Shown one piece after another: positions 51,191-60,815 of a stretch of DNA of 64,000 nt (positions are counted from its first letter, which is position 1; the number at the start of each line of letters is the position of its first letter). The DNA is from Acidobacteriaceae bacterium. Its GTDB lineage: Bacteria; Acidobacteriota; Terriglobia; Terriglobales; Acidobacteriaceae. Both the position numbers and the translations under genes were made by a program. Where the stretch lies: positions 107,503 to 171,502 of the forward strand of contig PMYL01000059.1 in the NCBI GenBank assembly GCA_003170825.1, read 5' to 3'. The notes under the pieces are model-generated. The model was not told where the DNA came from. It saw only the letters and a list, made by a program, of their open reading frames with translations, and searched no databases.

Positions 51191-53695
51191 TCAATGCCCG
51201 CTTCCCGGGCCCCACTGGACCTTCAGCCCTAGCCGGACAGTCATCGGCAGGCTGGGATAACCGATGGGCGCGATATGCTGCTCGCTCAGCAGGTTTTCTC
51301 CCTGGCCGTAGATGCCCAGCCACGATAGCAGACTGTAGCTTGCCCCAAGGTCCAGCTTGGCAGAGCCGTGATCGAGATTGCGGTTGGGCAGGAGCATGCT
51401 GTTGGGGTTCGCGCCATACGCATAACCGCCCAGGAAGTCCGAATCGTCCGAGCGGCTGGCAAAGGCGGAGGTAAAGATTCCGGTCAGCCCTTTGGCCGAG
51501 TAAGTGGCAGTGAAGAAGCCGGTGTGCGGCGCCCTGCGGAACGGCCGCGCCCCCTCCAGCGGCGAAATCGCCCCGACGGGGATGCCGTTGTAAGTCGGAA
51601 TGGGTCCCAGCAGCTTCAAGTCTTCGTTGGTAAACGAGCGTTGCACCACCGCATCCAGGTAGGTGTAGCCCCCGCGCATAAAAATGTTGCGCCCGATGCC
51701 GCCCTCGACCGTGGTCTCCACTCCCATAGCCCGGAACGCCTCGCTGTTGATGGTCAGCTCATACGCCCCATTGATCCGCAAGGTGCTTTCCAAGTTGTTT
51801 TGCTGGGTCGGCGTCAGATTGGGCAACAGCTCCGGAATCAAATCCAGCCCAACGTATTCGATCTGGCGTCCGAACTCATTATGGAAAAAGCTGCTGCGGA
51901 AGATCAGGCGCTGGCTGAAGAACGCCTGCTCCACGCCGCCCTCGTAGGTGCGTGCTTCAGGCGCGGCTATGGGCGTTATATGCAACTCCTGGATGGTGGA
52001 GGGGCCGCCGCTGGCGGTGAGCAGGAAGTTATACAGCGAATAGAACTGGTCGGTCAGCCCAGGCTCACGAACCGCATCGCCGAAGTTGAACAGAATGCGC
52101 GTGCCGCTGAAGATGCCCTGGCGCGGCCGCAGCGCATAGTAAGAAAGCCCTGCCCGCGGCGAAGTCTGCGTCCCGAACAGCGAGTAGTGCTCCAGGCTCC
52201 CGCCCAGCGTATAGAAGAAGCGGTCCTTGAAGTCCCCATGCACCGACGCAAGATAATACTCGTTATTCCGCTCCACCGGCGGGTAGTACGTACTGGGCGG
52301 CTCGGCCCCGCGCTCGTCCTCGTAATGGAAGCCGATCAGCGCGGCAAGGTGCGGAGTGACGCGGTAATCGCCCTGATACGCAAACTCATCGCGGTTTGAA
52401 ACCAGCTGATACCCAGGCGAGTAGGGCTCGTAGGTCCCGAAATAGTCCAGCAACGCCTGCCCGCTCACTGAGTAGCCATTGGCCCCGGTAATGGTCACCG
52501 GGTATCCAAAGCTGTCTCCGTAGCCATCGAAAGTGCCGCTGCCGCTCTGCTCCCACAAGTGATATTGCTCGCGCTTGCGCGTCAGCCCGTAGCGGAAGCT
52601 GTTGTGAAAGTCCGTCGTGGTCTGGTTGTCGAGCGACGCGCTCATGTAGATGTCCTGGTCCTTCTCGGTGGCGACGTCGGTCACGTGATAAAAGTCCCAT
52701 GCATTGGGAACGCCGGTGGCATCCACGCCATAGTGCAGCGTGGCGCGAATCTGCGTGCTCCCGTTGGGCTGCCAGCCGACGTTGGCCGCCGTGGTGGCTA
52801 CGTGGTACTCGTCATTGGGCAGCGCATTGCCGGTTTGCAGCCAACTGAAGGCGCCCAGGTAATCGAATTTGTTGTGGGCGCCGGCCACCTCAAACTCCTC
52901 GCGCGAGGTGTTGAAGTTGCCCGCATCGCCCTGCAACATAAGCGATGGAAAACTAGTGGTGCCGTGCGGGGTGGTCAGGCTGACCACGCCGCTTTCCGCA
53001 TCGGCGCCATACAGGCTCGAACCGGGCCCGCGATAGACCTCCGCGCTCTGGACGGCGGTGGTGGAGAGCGGCCCAAAGTCGAAGCGCCCGCCCAGGTCGC
53101 CGGCGCTCACCCCGTCCAGCAGGATTTTGTTCGCATCCGAATCGCCGCCGCGGATAAACAGCGAGCTTTGCGCCCCAAGCTGGCCGGCCTGCACCACAAA
53201 CGTTCCCGGCATCAGCCGCAGCGCGCTCACCAGGTTGTCGCGCAGAGCCAGATCCTGCGGACCCAGCACGCTGGTGGCCTCGCTGGTCTGCGGCTGCGGC
53301 GTAGGGGTTCCGGTCGCGGTCACCACGATCGACTCGCGCACCCACTCCGGTTCCATCACCACGTTGCGCTCGATGTTATCGAGTCGGCCGGCGTAAAAGC
53401 CTGGCGTCTCTATCTGCCGAAAGCTCTTGGCAGAAACCACCAGGAAAAAGCGCCCGGTTGCCCCGGTCAAAATCTGAAAGCTCCCATCGGCCCCGGAGAT
53501 GGCGGAGGAGGCCACTTTTCCGTTGCTGACCAGAACCACATTGGCGCCGCTAACCTTGGCGCCGGAGGCGTCGGTCACCACGCCGTGGATGGACGCAGCC
53601 GGGCACAGTGTAGCGAACGCAGTGAAGAGAGTGGCGGCGAATACAGGCAGGAATGCGCGGCTCAGGCGTCCGCGCAAATATACGGAAATAGGCAT
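51191..53695 (-). CDS. btuB: TonB-dependent outer-membrane receptor, probably for vitamin B12/corrinoids
   Basis: An 834-residue receptor with AAGGAG five bases before ATG 53695 and a signal peptide ending CPAAS. After it come a carboxypeptidase-regulatory-like domain (IHGVVTDASGAKVSGANVVLVS), a plug domain (TSVLGPQDLALRDNLVSALRLMPG, LFIRGGDSDANKILLDGV) and a barrel to the C-terminus. It imports a ligand with energy from TonB. A cobalamin riboswitch in the leader makes B12 or another corrinoid the likely ligand. Start codons further upstream (to 54028) would run through the riboswitch and are rejected. Confidence 0.9.
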   Translation of the reverse strand: MPISVYLRGRLSRAFLPVFAATLFTAFATLCPAASIHGVVTDASGAKVSGANVVLVSNGKVASSAISGADGSFQILTGATGRFFLVVSAKSFRQIETPGFYAGRLDNIERNVVMEPEWVRESIVVTATGTPTPQPQTSEATSVLGPQDLALRDNLVSALRLMPGTFVVQAGQLGAQSSLFIRGGDSDANKILLDGVSAGDLGGRFDFGPLSTTAVQSAEVYRGPGSSLYGADAESGVVSLTTPHGTTSFPSLMLQGDAGNFNTSREEFEVAGAHNKFDYLGAFSWLQTGNALPNDEYHVATTAANVGWQPNGSTQIRATLHYGVDATGVPNAWDFYHVTDVATEKDQDIYMSASLDNQTTTDFHNSFRYGLTRKREQYHLWEQSGSGTFDGYGDSFGYPVTITGANGYSVSGQALLDYFGTYEPYSPGYQLVSNRDEFAYQGDYRVTPHLAALIGFHYEDERGAEPPSTYYPPVERNNEYYLASVHGDFKDRFFYTLGGSLEHYSLFGTQTSPRAGLSYYALRPRQGIFSGTRILFNFGDAVREPGLTDQFYSLYNFLLTASGGPSTIQELHITPIAAPEARTYEGGVEQAFFSQRLIFRSSFFHNEFGRQIEYVGLDLIPELLPNLTPTQQNNLESTLRINGAYELTINSEAFRAMGVETTVEGGIGRNIFMRGGYTYLDAVVQRSFTNEDLKLLGPIPTYNGIPVGAISPLEGARPFRRAPHTGFFTATYSAKGLTGIFTSAFASRSDDSDFLGGYAYGANPNSMLLPNRNLDHGSAKLDLGASYSLLSWLGIYGQGENLLSEQHIAPIGYPSLPMTVRLGLKVQWGPGSGH

Positions 53696-53739
53696 GATAG
53701 CTCCTTCGTTCCCCTCGGAACGCAAGTGGGTAAGGGCGT

Positions 53740-53965
53740 TCAGGACCGGTCTCCTGACTTGCGCCTTCTCCAGCCACCTTCCCAAAAGCGAACCCAAAGG
53801 GTTTGCCTTCAGTGGTTTCCTTGGGCGGTCCGCACTGGGCGGAACAGCCCTGGCTGAAATCCTGCCCTCATCCGGTGACCCAATACGACGGGCACCGAGG
53901 CAGGGGCGCTCACAGTTGCGGGGCAGTGGCGGAGTTTCACCGCCTTCCCGAGCATCCTGACGATT
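53740..53965 (-). promoter_or_regulatory. Cobalamin riboswitch
   Basis: Read on the minus strand, the leader of the TonB receptor gene contains GGGAAGGCGGTGAAACTCC, the segment CTGCCCCGCAACTGTGAGC and, further down, the B12 box AGTCAGGAGACCGG, in the right order and spacing for a cobalamin riboswitch. It should shut down the receptor when adenosylcobalamin or a related corrinoid is plentiful. Boundaries are approximate. Confidence 0.93.
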
Positions 53966-54166
53966 GCCGTGGTGAACTGCGCTGCCCCTCGAAGGAGCAG
54001 CCGGAAATGCCATGGAACGATTTTCCATGACATCAACTTTTATAAACGGGCGCGGGGCGCGAAGTCAAAGCGCGCAAAGCCAAATTGCTCGAAGCCAAAC
54101 CTGCGAACCAATGCGCGAACCCTGTCGCCCCGGCAAGCCGATGTCGAGAATCTGCGGTAGAAGCAG

Positions 54167-54243
54167 TGGTGACCCCGGGAAGACTCGAACTTCCGACACG
54201 CAGTTTAGGAAACTGCTGCTCTATCCACCTGAGCTACGGGGCC
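54167..54243 (-). tRNA. tRNA-Arg (anticodon CCT)
   Basis: The minus strand gives a 77-base cloverleaf: acceptor GGCCCCG with CGGGGTC, D arm AGCTCAGGTGGATAGAGC, anticodon CCT in TTCCTAA between GCAGT and ACTGC, T arm GGAAGTTCGAGTCTTCC and encoded CCA at 54167-54169. Next to an integrase relic, a common place for tRNA-targeted elements to insert. Confidence 0.96.
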
Positions 54244-54393
54244 ACTTTAGAATCAATGACTTGTGAGATATATGGTTTCCCAGCTCACTTTAGCTCACTC
54301 TAACGTAGACTGGTATCGTGCCCCTTGCGGTCAGGAAGGCGGCACGAGATAAAGTCAACGAAATCACGCTACCAACAGGGTAGCATCTCCCGA

Positions 54394-54555
54394 GTTCCTC
54401 GGGCGAAGGGGTTCATCTGGCAGGTCCGTTTCAGCGCAAAGGTGAACGGCAAGAGATGGCAGAAGTGCCTTACTTTCTCACGTACCTGCTGAGGGATTAC
54501 ATCGAGCCCAAGTTCAAGGACGCGCTCATCCGGAACGTCACTCCGCTCCAGCCTC
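54394..54555 (+). pseudogene. Possible relic of a tyrosine integrase N-terminus
   Basis: Two short stretches in different frames resemble the arm-binding and core-binding start of phage-type integrases: KGFIWQVRFSAKVNGKRWQKCL (about 54406-54471) and YLLRDYIEPKFKDALIRNVTPLQ (about 54483-54552). The order is right but the middle is missing and the catalytic domain is absent. Its position beside tRNA-Arg supports a relic of an inserted element. The similarity is by eye only. The rest of the 54244-54662 spacer holds nothing I recognise. Confidence 0.4.
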
Positions 54556-54662
54556 TCCATTCAGCGGCGATCATTCGTGCAACTCATTCTTGCGATTGCC
54601 CTGCGCATCGCTACGGGCAGCATACAGGTTGAGCCCAATTGCCCTACAATCGAATCGAATTG

Positions 54663-55943
54663 ATGATGACGACCACCGAGCGAAACCTTCGCCGCACCGT
54701 ATTGCCGAACGGCCTGATCGTGCTGACCGAGCGCATGGATCACCTGCGTTCGGTGGCCATGGGCGTGTGGATCAAGTCCGGCTCCCGCTGCGAGCCCGCC
54801 GAGACTAACGGCATCTCCCACTTTGTGGAGCACATGCTCTTCAAGGGCACCCACTCCCGCACCGCCCAGCACATCGCCCGGGAGATGGACTCCATCGGCG
54901 GCAACCTGGACGCCTTTACCGGCAAGGAGACCATCTGCTTCAACGTGAAGTCGCTGGCCGACCACGTGCCCATCGCTCTGGACGTGCTGACCGACCTGGT
55001 GCTCCACCCGGTCTTCGCCGCCACCGACATCGAGCGCGAACGCGGCGTGATTCTGGAAGAGATCAAGATGGACGAGGACAACCCGGATTTGCTGGTCCAC
55101 GAGCTGTTCACTCAGAGCTTCTGGAAGGACCATCCGCTGGGCTGGCCCATCCTGGGCACCAAGGCGACGGTCACCGGGCTTGACCGGGAGAAGCTCTTTG
55201 CCTACCACGGCGACCGCTTTCACGGCGGCAACATAGTCTTCTCCGCGGCCGGCAACCTGGACCACAGCCAGTTTGCCGAGGAGGTGGCGGGCAAGTTCTC
55301 CGGGCTGGCGGGCGGCGAGACGCTGCACGAACTGTCAGCGCCGGAGCCCAGCGCCCGCATCGTGCTGCGCAATAAGAAATCCCTCGAACAGGTGCAGATC
55401 TGCCTGGGCGTGCCCGCCCCGCCCATCACTGACGACAACCGCTATGCCACGCTCATCCTGAACACGGTCCTGGGCGGCGGCATGAGTTCGCGGCTCTTCC
55501 AGACCATCCGCGAGGAACGCGGCATAGCTTACTCAATCTACTCCGACCTGAGCCCCTATCGCGACACCGGCACCCTCTGCGTCTACGCCGGTGCCTCGGC
55601 GGGCAACGCCATCGAAGTGGTGGACCTGATTCTGGCCGAGTTCCGCAATCTGAAGGAAGAGACGCTGACCGAGGAAGAACTGACCCGCGCCAAGGATCAG
55701 CTCAAGGGGAACATCCTGCTGGGCCTGGAGAGCTCGAACTCGCGCATGGCCAACCTGGCCCGCCAGGAGATGTACTTCCACCAGTTCTTCTCGGTCGACG
55801 AGATCATCGCCCGCATCGACGCGGTTGAAGCCGCCCAGGTGCAAGCCATGGCCCAGCGCCTGTTCGACCCCGAGCGCGTCGCCGTCACCCTGCTCGGCCG
55901 CCTGGACGGCGTCAAGCTCAGCCGGAAAAGGCTGGTGTGCTGA
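54663..55943 (+). CDS. M16-family zinc metalloprotease (insulinase/processing peptidase type)
   Basis: A 426-residue M16 peptidase. The inverted zinc motif HxxEH is seen as HFVEH near residue 52, with the third ligand in the ERERGVILEEIKM region about 75 residues later. The N-terminal LPNGLIVLTERM and GVWIKSGSRCEPAETNGISH are family features, and the second, inactive lobe with RLFQTIREERGIAYSIYS is present. It degrades or processes peptides. The start is taken at ATG 54663 (ATG 54666 equally possible). A TTG 24 bases upstream is less likely. Confidence 0.92.
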   Translation: MMTTTERNLRRTVLPNGLIVLTERMDHLRSVAMGVWIKSGSRCEPAETNGISHFVEHMLFKGTHSRTAQHIAREMDSIGGNLDAFTGKETICFNVKSLADHVPIALDVLTDLVLHPVFAATDIERERGVILEEIKMDEDNPDLLVHELFTQSFWKDHPLGWPILGTKATVTGLDREKLFAYHGDRFHGGNIVFSAAGNLDHSQFAEEVAGKFSGLAGGETLHELSAPEPSARIVLRNKKSLEQVQICLGVPAPPITDDNRYATLILNTVLGGGMSSRLFQTIREERGIAYSIYSDLSPYRDTGTLCVYAGASAGNAIEVVDLILAEFRNLKEETLTEEELTRAKDQLKGNILLGLESSNSRMANLARQEMYFHQFFSVDEIIARIDAVEAAQVQAMAQRLFDPERVAVTLLGRLDGVKLSRKRLVC

Positions 55944-56190
55944 GGGACAGTAATCAGTGGTCAGAGATCAGCGCCGGCCTCGTTGATGCGCTCATAGTGC
56001 CCGCGAAAAGGCTTTCGCAACCGGCCTTTCAACGCTGTAGAACGCCGTGGACAGTCGCGACTGACAACTGACTACTAAACACTGGCCACTGCTTCTTCGA
56101 GCGCCCCATTTCCCTTTCGCGTCCATACGTTGTAGGATTTTCTCGAATGGGCCGGGGACTTCCGGTCGCTCCACGAGGCACTGAAATCTC

Positions 56191-56727
56191 ATGAATCGCA
56201 AGAAATCGCACTGTCACACGCGCCGCGCCAACCGTTCCATGCAGTCCAACGGCTTTACGCTGATGGAACTGCTGATCGTGATCGCCATCATCCTGATCCT
56301 CATGCTCATGGCGATTCCCACCATCGGCAGCCTGAAAAAGAAGGCCAACGAAACCTCGGCGATCAACTCCGTGCAGGTGATCTCCAAGGCGGAGCTTCAG
56401 TACGAGTCCACCTACCCCATCAATGGCTATGCCTGCACGCTGCCGGCTTTGGGCGGCGATCCGAATGCCGGCGCTCCGTCGTCAGCCGGCGCGCAAATTC
56501 TGCAGGGCGACCTGACCTCGGGCTTCAAGTCCGGCTATATCTTCACCATCACCTGCAAAGACAAGGTGACGGTGAACAGCACGGACCGATATAACAGCTA
56601 CGCGGTCACGGCCATTCCGCAGACGGTGGGCAAAACCGGGGATCGCGGCTTTTGCAGCGACCAGGTCGGCACCATCAAGTTCGACCCGGCCGGCGGCTCC
56701 AACTGCACACAAACCCTCGGCCAATGA
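56191..56727 (+). CDS. Type IV pilin-like / pseudopilin (prepilin N-terminus)
   Basis: A 178-residue prepilin with the cleavage and methylation motif G-FTLMELLIVIAII (cut after Gly near residue 21, Glu at +5), then a hydrophobic helix and a globular head with several cysteines that may form disulfides. It is a substrate for the prepilin peptidase at 14816-15700. The long basic leader from ATG 56191 could be shorter if ATG 56239 is used. It could be a structural pilin or a secretion pseudopilin. The stop overlaps the LolA-like gene by four bases, an unusual pairing. Confidence 0.88.
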   Translation: MNRKKSHCHTRRANRSMQSNGFTLMELLIVIAIILILMLMAIPTIGSLKKKANETSAINSVQVISKAELQYESTYPINGYACTLPALGGDPNAGAPSSAGAQILQGDLTSGFKSGYIFTITCKDKVTVNSTDRYNSYAVTAIPQTVGKTGDRGFCSDQVGTIKFDPAGGSNCTQTLGQ

Positions 56728-57425
56728 GGGTGGGCGCGCTCTTGCGGCGCTGCGGCTTGCTTCCGGCCGCGGCGCTTCTGGCCGCCGCTCTGGGGGCTTC
56801 CGCCCTCTTGTCTTTTGGTCAGGGTTCTTCTCTGAGCGCGCACGAGCTGGCCCAGCGCGTCGACCGCCACTACAACCGGTTGCACTCGCTCAGGGCCGGC
56901 TTTACCGAGAGCTATGAGGGCCTGGGAATCCAGCGCACCGAGAGCGGGACGCTGCTGCTGCTCAAGCCCGGCCGCATGAGGTGGGACTACAACGCGCCGG
57001 CCGGCAAGCTCTTCCTGCTCGACGGCAAATACGCCTGGTTCTACTCCCGCGGCGACTCTCAGGTTCAGCGCATCCCTGCCAAAGAGCTGGACGATCTGCG
57101 CTCGCCCTTGCGGTTTCTGCTGGGCCGCACCGAGCTTGAAAAAGAATTGGACAACCTGAAGCTGGCTGGCGCGGCCGACGGCAGTTTCACGCTCACCGGC
57201 CAGCCCAAGGGCCCAGAAAACAGTCCGGACAAGCGCGTCAGCCGGCTCACGCTCACCGTGACCGCCGACGGCGCCATCGCCGGTATCGAAATTGAAGAAG
57301 CCGACGGCGCGCTCACCCGCTTTACCTTCACCGGCGAAGTGCCCAACGCTCCGGTTCCGGCCGAAACCTTCCACTTCACCCCGCCCCCCGGCGTGCCGGT
57401 GGTGGACGCTATGCCGCCGGTGTAA
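56724..57425 (+). CDS. LolA-family outer-membrane lipoprotein carrier-like protein
   Basis: A 233-residue exported protein. After the signal peptide (cut near LSFGQG) comes the LolA-like fold: VDRHYNRLHSLRAGFTESY, RTESGTLLLLKPGRMRWDYNAPAGKLFLLDGKYAWFYSRGDSQVQRIP. This curved sheet carries lipoproteins across the periplasm. It starts at ATG 56724 overlapping the pilin stop, so it is probably cotranslated with it. A role in pilus or envelope lipoprotein delivery is inferred. It is the only LolA candidate in the window, not necessarily the only one in the genome. Confidence 0.85.
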   Translation: MRVGALLRRCGLLPAAALLAAALGASALLSFGQGSSLSAHELAQRVDRHYNRLHSLRAGFTESYEGLGIQRTESGTLLLLKPGRMRWDYNAPAGKLFLLDGKYAWFYSRGDSQVQRIPAKELDDLRSPLRFLLGRTELEKELDNLKLAGAADGSFTLTGQPKGPENSPDKRVSRLTLTVTADGAIAGIEIEEADGALTRFTFTGEVPNAPVPAETFHFTPPPGVPVVDAMPPV

Positions 57426-57564
57426 GACGAGAGAATAGGGAATAGTTCGCGGCACTCAGCCTTCAGTTGCTCGTCGTAAGTGCGCAGCGGTCGCGTGGGA
57501 GTATCACTGCGAAATCTTTGAACCGCATCAAGCCGATGCTGCCCCCTGTTCCCTGTTCCCTGCT

Positions 57565-58806
57565 TTACTCGTACCGCAGCGCCTCGATCGGGTCCAGGTT
57601 GGCGGCGCGCATGGCGGGAATCATGCCGCTCACCAGGCCGGTAATGGCGAGGATCACCGTGGCCACAATCACTGAGGCTGGCGAGATGATGAGGCGAATG
57701 TCGGCGGCTTCGGCGTTCTTGGCCAGGGCGCTGTAAAACGTGATGCGCCCCACCATAAGCGAGATGAGGTAAGCCAGGGCGATGCCTGCCACGCCGCCCA
57801 CGCTGGTGATGGCCAGGGCCTCGGCCAGAAACTGCGTGAGGATGTGCCAGCGGCGCGCGCCCAGCGCCTTTTCGATGCCGATCTCGCGGGTGCGCTGCTG
57901 CACGGCTACCAGCATGATGTTCATCAACCCGATGCCCGCGATGCCCAGGGTGAGCGCGCCCACCAGCGAGAGCAGCACCTGCAGGGCAATACTAAGGACA
58001 CTGAACTGGTGCAGTTGGGTCATCAGGTTGGCCACATGAACGGCCTCATGATCCGAGGGGCGGAAGTGATGCGCCGCGCCCAAGGTCTCGCGCAGGGCCT
58101 TCTCGACCATTTCGTTGTCGCCGTGGTAGCTGAACCATGCGCCGTCGATGTACATCGTGTCTTTCAGGTCGCTCATGGTGTTGAAGGGCACGTAGATCTG
58201 ACGGTTGATGTCGTTCTCGTCGCCCTCCTGCATCTTGGGCTTCAAAATGCCGACTACCGTGAACAGTACGCCATTGAGGCGGATGGTCTCACCCAGTGCC
58301 CAGCCGCCGGAGAAGAGCTTGGTCTTGGCCTCGGATGCGATGACGCAGACGTGGGCGCGCTGCTGATCTTCGGCGCCGTTGAAAAAGCGGCCCTGATCGG
58401 GATCCATCTTCAGAATGTCCTGATAGGAGGGGCGAACGCCGTTAACACCCCAGGTGTAAGTGTGCAGATCGTTCTGCACCGTCACGTCCTTGTAGGCGAA
58501 TGGTGAGATATGCGTGATGCCGGGAACGGCGTTGGAGACGCGGTCCACATCGTCCAGCGTGAAGCGGACACGGACGCCCGCCTTGTCTCCGCCGGCTTGC
58601 TCGGTCGTCTTGCCGGGAAAGAAGCCGATGGTGTTGGTGCCCCACTCGGCAAAGATGGTCTCGATGGCCCGGCTGAACCCGGCGCCATAGGCCAGCAGCA
58701 GAACTACCGTGGCAATGCCCCAGGCCATGCCGATCATAGTGATGGCCGTGCGGCGGCGGTTGTAAACCATCGCCTCCCACGCCTGGCCGAGTATGTCCTT
58801 CAGCAT
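57565..58806 (-). CDS. ABC transporter permease, FtsX/MacB type
   Basis: A 413-residue permease: an N-terminal membrane segment (RRTAITMIGMAWGIATVVLLLAYGAGF), a large periplasmic MacB_PCD-type domain and three C-terminal membrane segments with GIGLMNIMLVAVQQRTREIGIEKALGAR. Second of two related permeases on the minus strand, separated by a palindromic repeat. No ATPase lies beside them in this window, so the partner is encoded elsewhere or they work with a shared ATPase. Substrate unknown. Confidence 0.9.
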   Translation of the reverse strand: MLKDILGQAWEAMVYNRRRTAITMIGMAWGIATVVLLLAYGAGFSRAIETIFAEWGTNTIGFFPGKTTEQAGGDKAGVRVRFTLDDVDRVSNAVPGITHISPFAYKDVTVQNDLHTYTWGVNGVRPSYQDILKMDPDQGRFFNGAEDQQRAHVCVIASEAKTKLFSGGWALGETIRLNGVLFTVVGILKPKMQEGDENDINRQIYVPFNTMSDLKDTMYIDGAWFSYHGDNEMVEKALRETLGAAHHFRPSDHEAVHVANLMTQLHQFSVLSIALQVLLSLVGALTLGIAGIGLMNIMLVAVQQRTREIGIEKALGARRWHILTQFLAEALAITSVGGVAGIALAYLISLMVGRITFYSALAKNAEAADIRLIISPASVIVATVILAITGLVSGMIPAMRAANLDPIEALRYE

Positions 58807-58849
58807 GAGTTCATCCTTCCCGCGTCCGCTAACTCGCGGGCAGTTCCGC

Positions 58850-59009
58850 TTTGAAAGGGCGCGGCTTCAGCCGCGCCGTAGAACTCCCCTTTGGATCGCG
58901 GCTTTAGCCGCCGAGGGAATGCGATTGGTTAATACAGAATCCCTCTGGGGCTAAAGCCCTGATTTATCTTTCCTCGTCTGCGGCACGACTAAAGTCGTGC
59001 CCTTTCAAA
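58850..59009. repeat. Palindromic intergenic repeat, copy B (TTTGAAAGGGC family)
   Basis: A 160-bp element with the same design as the copy at 15740-15901: outer ends TTTGAAAGGGC and GCCCTTTCAAA, GCGGCTTCAGCCGCG near the left end, CACGACTAAAGTCGTG near the right, and an inner GGCTTTAGCCGCCGAGGGAATG facing CCCTCTGGGGCTAAAGCC. It separates the two ABC permease genes. Confidence 0.85.
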
Positions 59010-59031
59010 GCATGTAACTCCGCCAACTTGC

Positions 59032-60285
59032 TCACTCTCTCCGCAACGCCTCGATCGGGTCCAGAGCAGCCGCCTTGCTGGCCGGGTAGAGGCCGGCGGC
59101 CACTCCGCTCAGCACCAGCGAACCCATGGCCAGCGCTGCCGACCACGGCACCAGCCGCGGCGGATCCCAGCCCGGCATCTTGTCGGTCAGCACCTGCTGC
59201 AACAGCCACATGAATGCCGCCGAAAACGCAATCCCTATCAGTCCGCTGATGCCGGTCAGCAGCAGCCCCTCCCAGAAGAACTGCGACAGAATGCTGCGCT
59301 TGGTGGCTCCCAGAGCCTTCAGCAGGCCGATCTCCCGCGTCCGCTCGGTCACCGAGACCAGCATGATGTTGATAATGCCCACCGCGCCCAGCCCCAGCGT
59401 CACAATTCCCACTCCGCCCAAAAAGACATCCATGGCATCGAAGATGGCGCCTATCATCTTCTCTTCCTTCACGGTGTCCCAATCGTAGAATGCGTCTGTC
59501 AGGCTGGGATCGAAGCCGTGGTTATACGCGATCACGCGATGCACGGCGGCCACGGCGGCCACGGCATCGCCCTTGGTGGTCGGCTGATATTGCAGCGAGA
59601 AGACCGCGTCGCGGGGAATGTTGTCGCCTTTGAGCGGAAAGAGCTCCTGCATGGTGGTGATGGGGATATAGATCTTTTGATCGTCCCATGTGTTGTTGCC
59701 GCGGCCGATCTTGTCTACCTGTCCGATGACCGCGAAGGCGGTGCCATTGATGGTGATGGTTTCGCCCAGCAGCGGGTGGCCGGGATAAAGCAGTTGGGCA
59801 ATCTTTTGGCCCAGCACGGCCACACGGCGATTCTCATGCAGGTCGGCGTCGTCTACGAAGCGCCCCTGGGCCATGGGAATGTAACGCACCACCGTGCAGT
59901 TGGGCTCGACCCCGCTCACGTGGCCGGAGGTGTTGCTCCACTGGCTTACTTCGTAAAGATCCGAGCGGACCAGTTCGGCGGTGACGCCGCGCAACTCCGG
60001 CAGCCGGCGCATCGCCTCCTCGTCGCGCAGCGTCAGCTGGTAGGGGCGCATCCCGGTGTGCTGGTTGGCGAGCGCCGGGATGGTGCCGTTGAACATTAGC
60101 ACCAGATCCTTGCCCAGTGAGGCGAAGTTCTTGTGCTGGCCGCTGCGAAAGCCCTCGCCGAGCCCTACCAGCACCAGCAACGAGCCCACCCCCCAGGCAA
60201 TCCCGAACATAGTCAGGAAGGTGCGCAGCTTGTTGGCCATCATGGCTTGGAAGACTTGGCCGAGAGTGTCTGAAAAAGTCTGCAT
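59032..60285 (-). CDS. ABC transporter permease, FtsX/MacB type
   Basis: A 417-residue permease homologous to the gene at 57565-58806, with the same one-plus-three membrane layout: an N-terminal segment (KLRTFLTMFGIAWGVGSLL), a large periplasmic domain, and GVGIVTLGLGAVGIINIMLV followed by TERTREIGLLKALGA. ATG 60285 (MQTFSDTLGQVFQAM) is preferred, since the longer frame starts in a non-conserved low-complexity stretch. Both permeases probably form an exporter with an ATPase encoded outside this window. Confidence 0.9.
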   Translation of the reverse strand: MQTFSDTLGQVFQAMMANKLRTFLTMFGIAWGVGSLLVLVGLGEGFRSGQHKNFASLGKDLVLMFNGTIPALANQHTGMRPYQLTLRDEEAMRRLPELRGVTAELVRSDLYEVSQWSNTSGHVSGVEPNCTVVRYIPMAQGRFVDDADLHENRRVAVLGQKIAQLLYPGHPLLGETITINGTAFAVIGQVDKIGRGNNTWDDQKIYIPITTMQELFPLKGDNIPRDAVFSLQYQPTTKGDAVAAVAAVHRVIAYNHGFDPSLTDAFYDWDTVKEEKMIGAIFDAMDVFLGGVGIVTLGLGAVGIINIMLVSVTERTREIGLLKALGATKRSILSQFFWEGLLLTGISGLIGIAFSAAFMWLLQQVLTDKMPGWDPPRLVPWSAALAMGSLVLSGVAAGLYPASKAAALDPIEALRRE

Positions 60286-60370
60286 AATCGTTGGACGCCG
60301 AGGGAGGGCGCTCGGAGAGTGATACGCGGCGGCGGGGGCGGCGGTTCCGTGCAAATGGAGTGGAAACCGG

Positions 60371-60757
60371 TTAGTCGCCAGGTTCTTCCCGGCGTTTTAG
60401 GGATTGACGAAATGGGAATAGATAGTAAAGCTGCGCCCCCCACCAAATAGCGAAGATAAAAACCAGTCCCCACAATACACGCAAGCCCAAAGGTCTTTCT
60501 GAATCGTGCATGGAGAGATAAAACATCGCGATCCAGAGCAATGTCGCCCCGATGAGAGCGGCAATTCCGATTGCGCACTCCAGAAGATACACACCAGCGA
60601 CCCACGAATTCGGCTGGATTACCCCGTGTGAAAATGCCGCTTTTGGCAACCACATTACGACATCGGCCACTAGAGAGAGCAAGAATAGCCCAAAAAGAGC
60701 CGTATGCGCTCCTGGAGAGTCGAGAAGAACGACTTCAAGATCAGTGCGATAGCGCAT
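60371..60757 (-). CDS. Small membrane protein of unknown function
   Basis: A 128-residue protein with three hydrophobic helices (about 18-38, 52-76 and 90-112) and a charged C-terminus ending KRREEPGD. No family recognised. It lies upstream of the two ABC permease genes on the same strand, so it could belong to that transcript. Confidence 0.55.
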   Translation of the reverse strand: MRYRTDLEVVLLDSPGAHTALFGLFLLSLVADVVMWLPKAAFSHGVIQPNSWVAGVYLLECAIGIAALIGATLLWIAMFYLSMHDSERPLGLRVLWGLVFIFAIWWGAQLYYLFPFRQSLKRREEPGD

Positions 60758-60815
60758 GAGAATTTTCCATCAATCTACGAAAAAACCTGCCGTTTGACCT
60801 TCAAATCCGCGCTCC

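Noticed and set aside
52559..53857. Plus-strand open frame of 432 codons opposite the TonB receptor and riboswitch
   Set aside because: Shadow of the receptor gene; no recognisable domain, and it would run through the riboswitch.
53698..54028. Longer N-terminus for the TonB receptor
   Set aside because: It would translate the cobalamin riboswitch; the ATG at 53695 has AAGGAG and a signal peptide.
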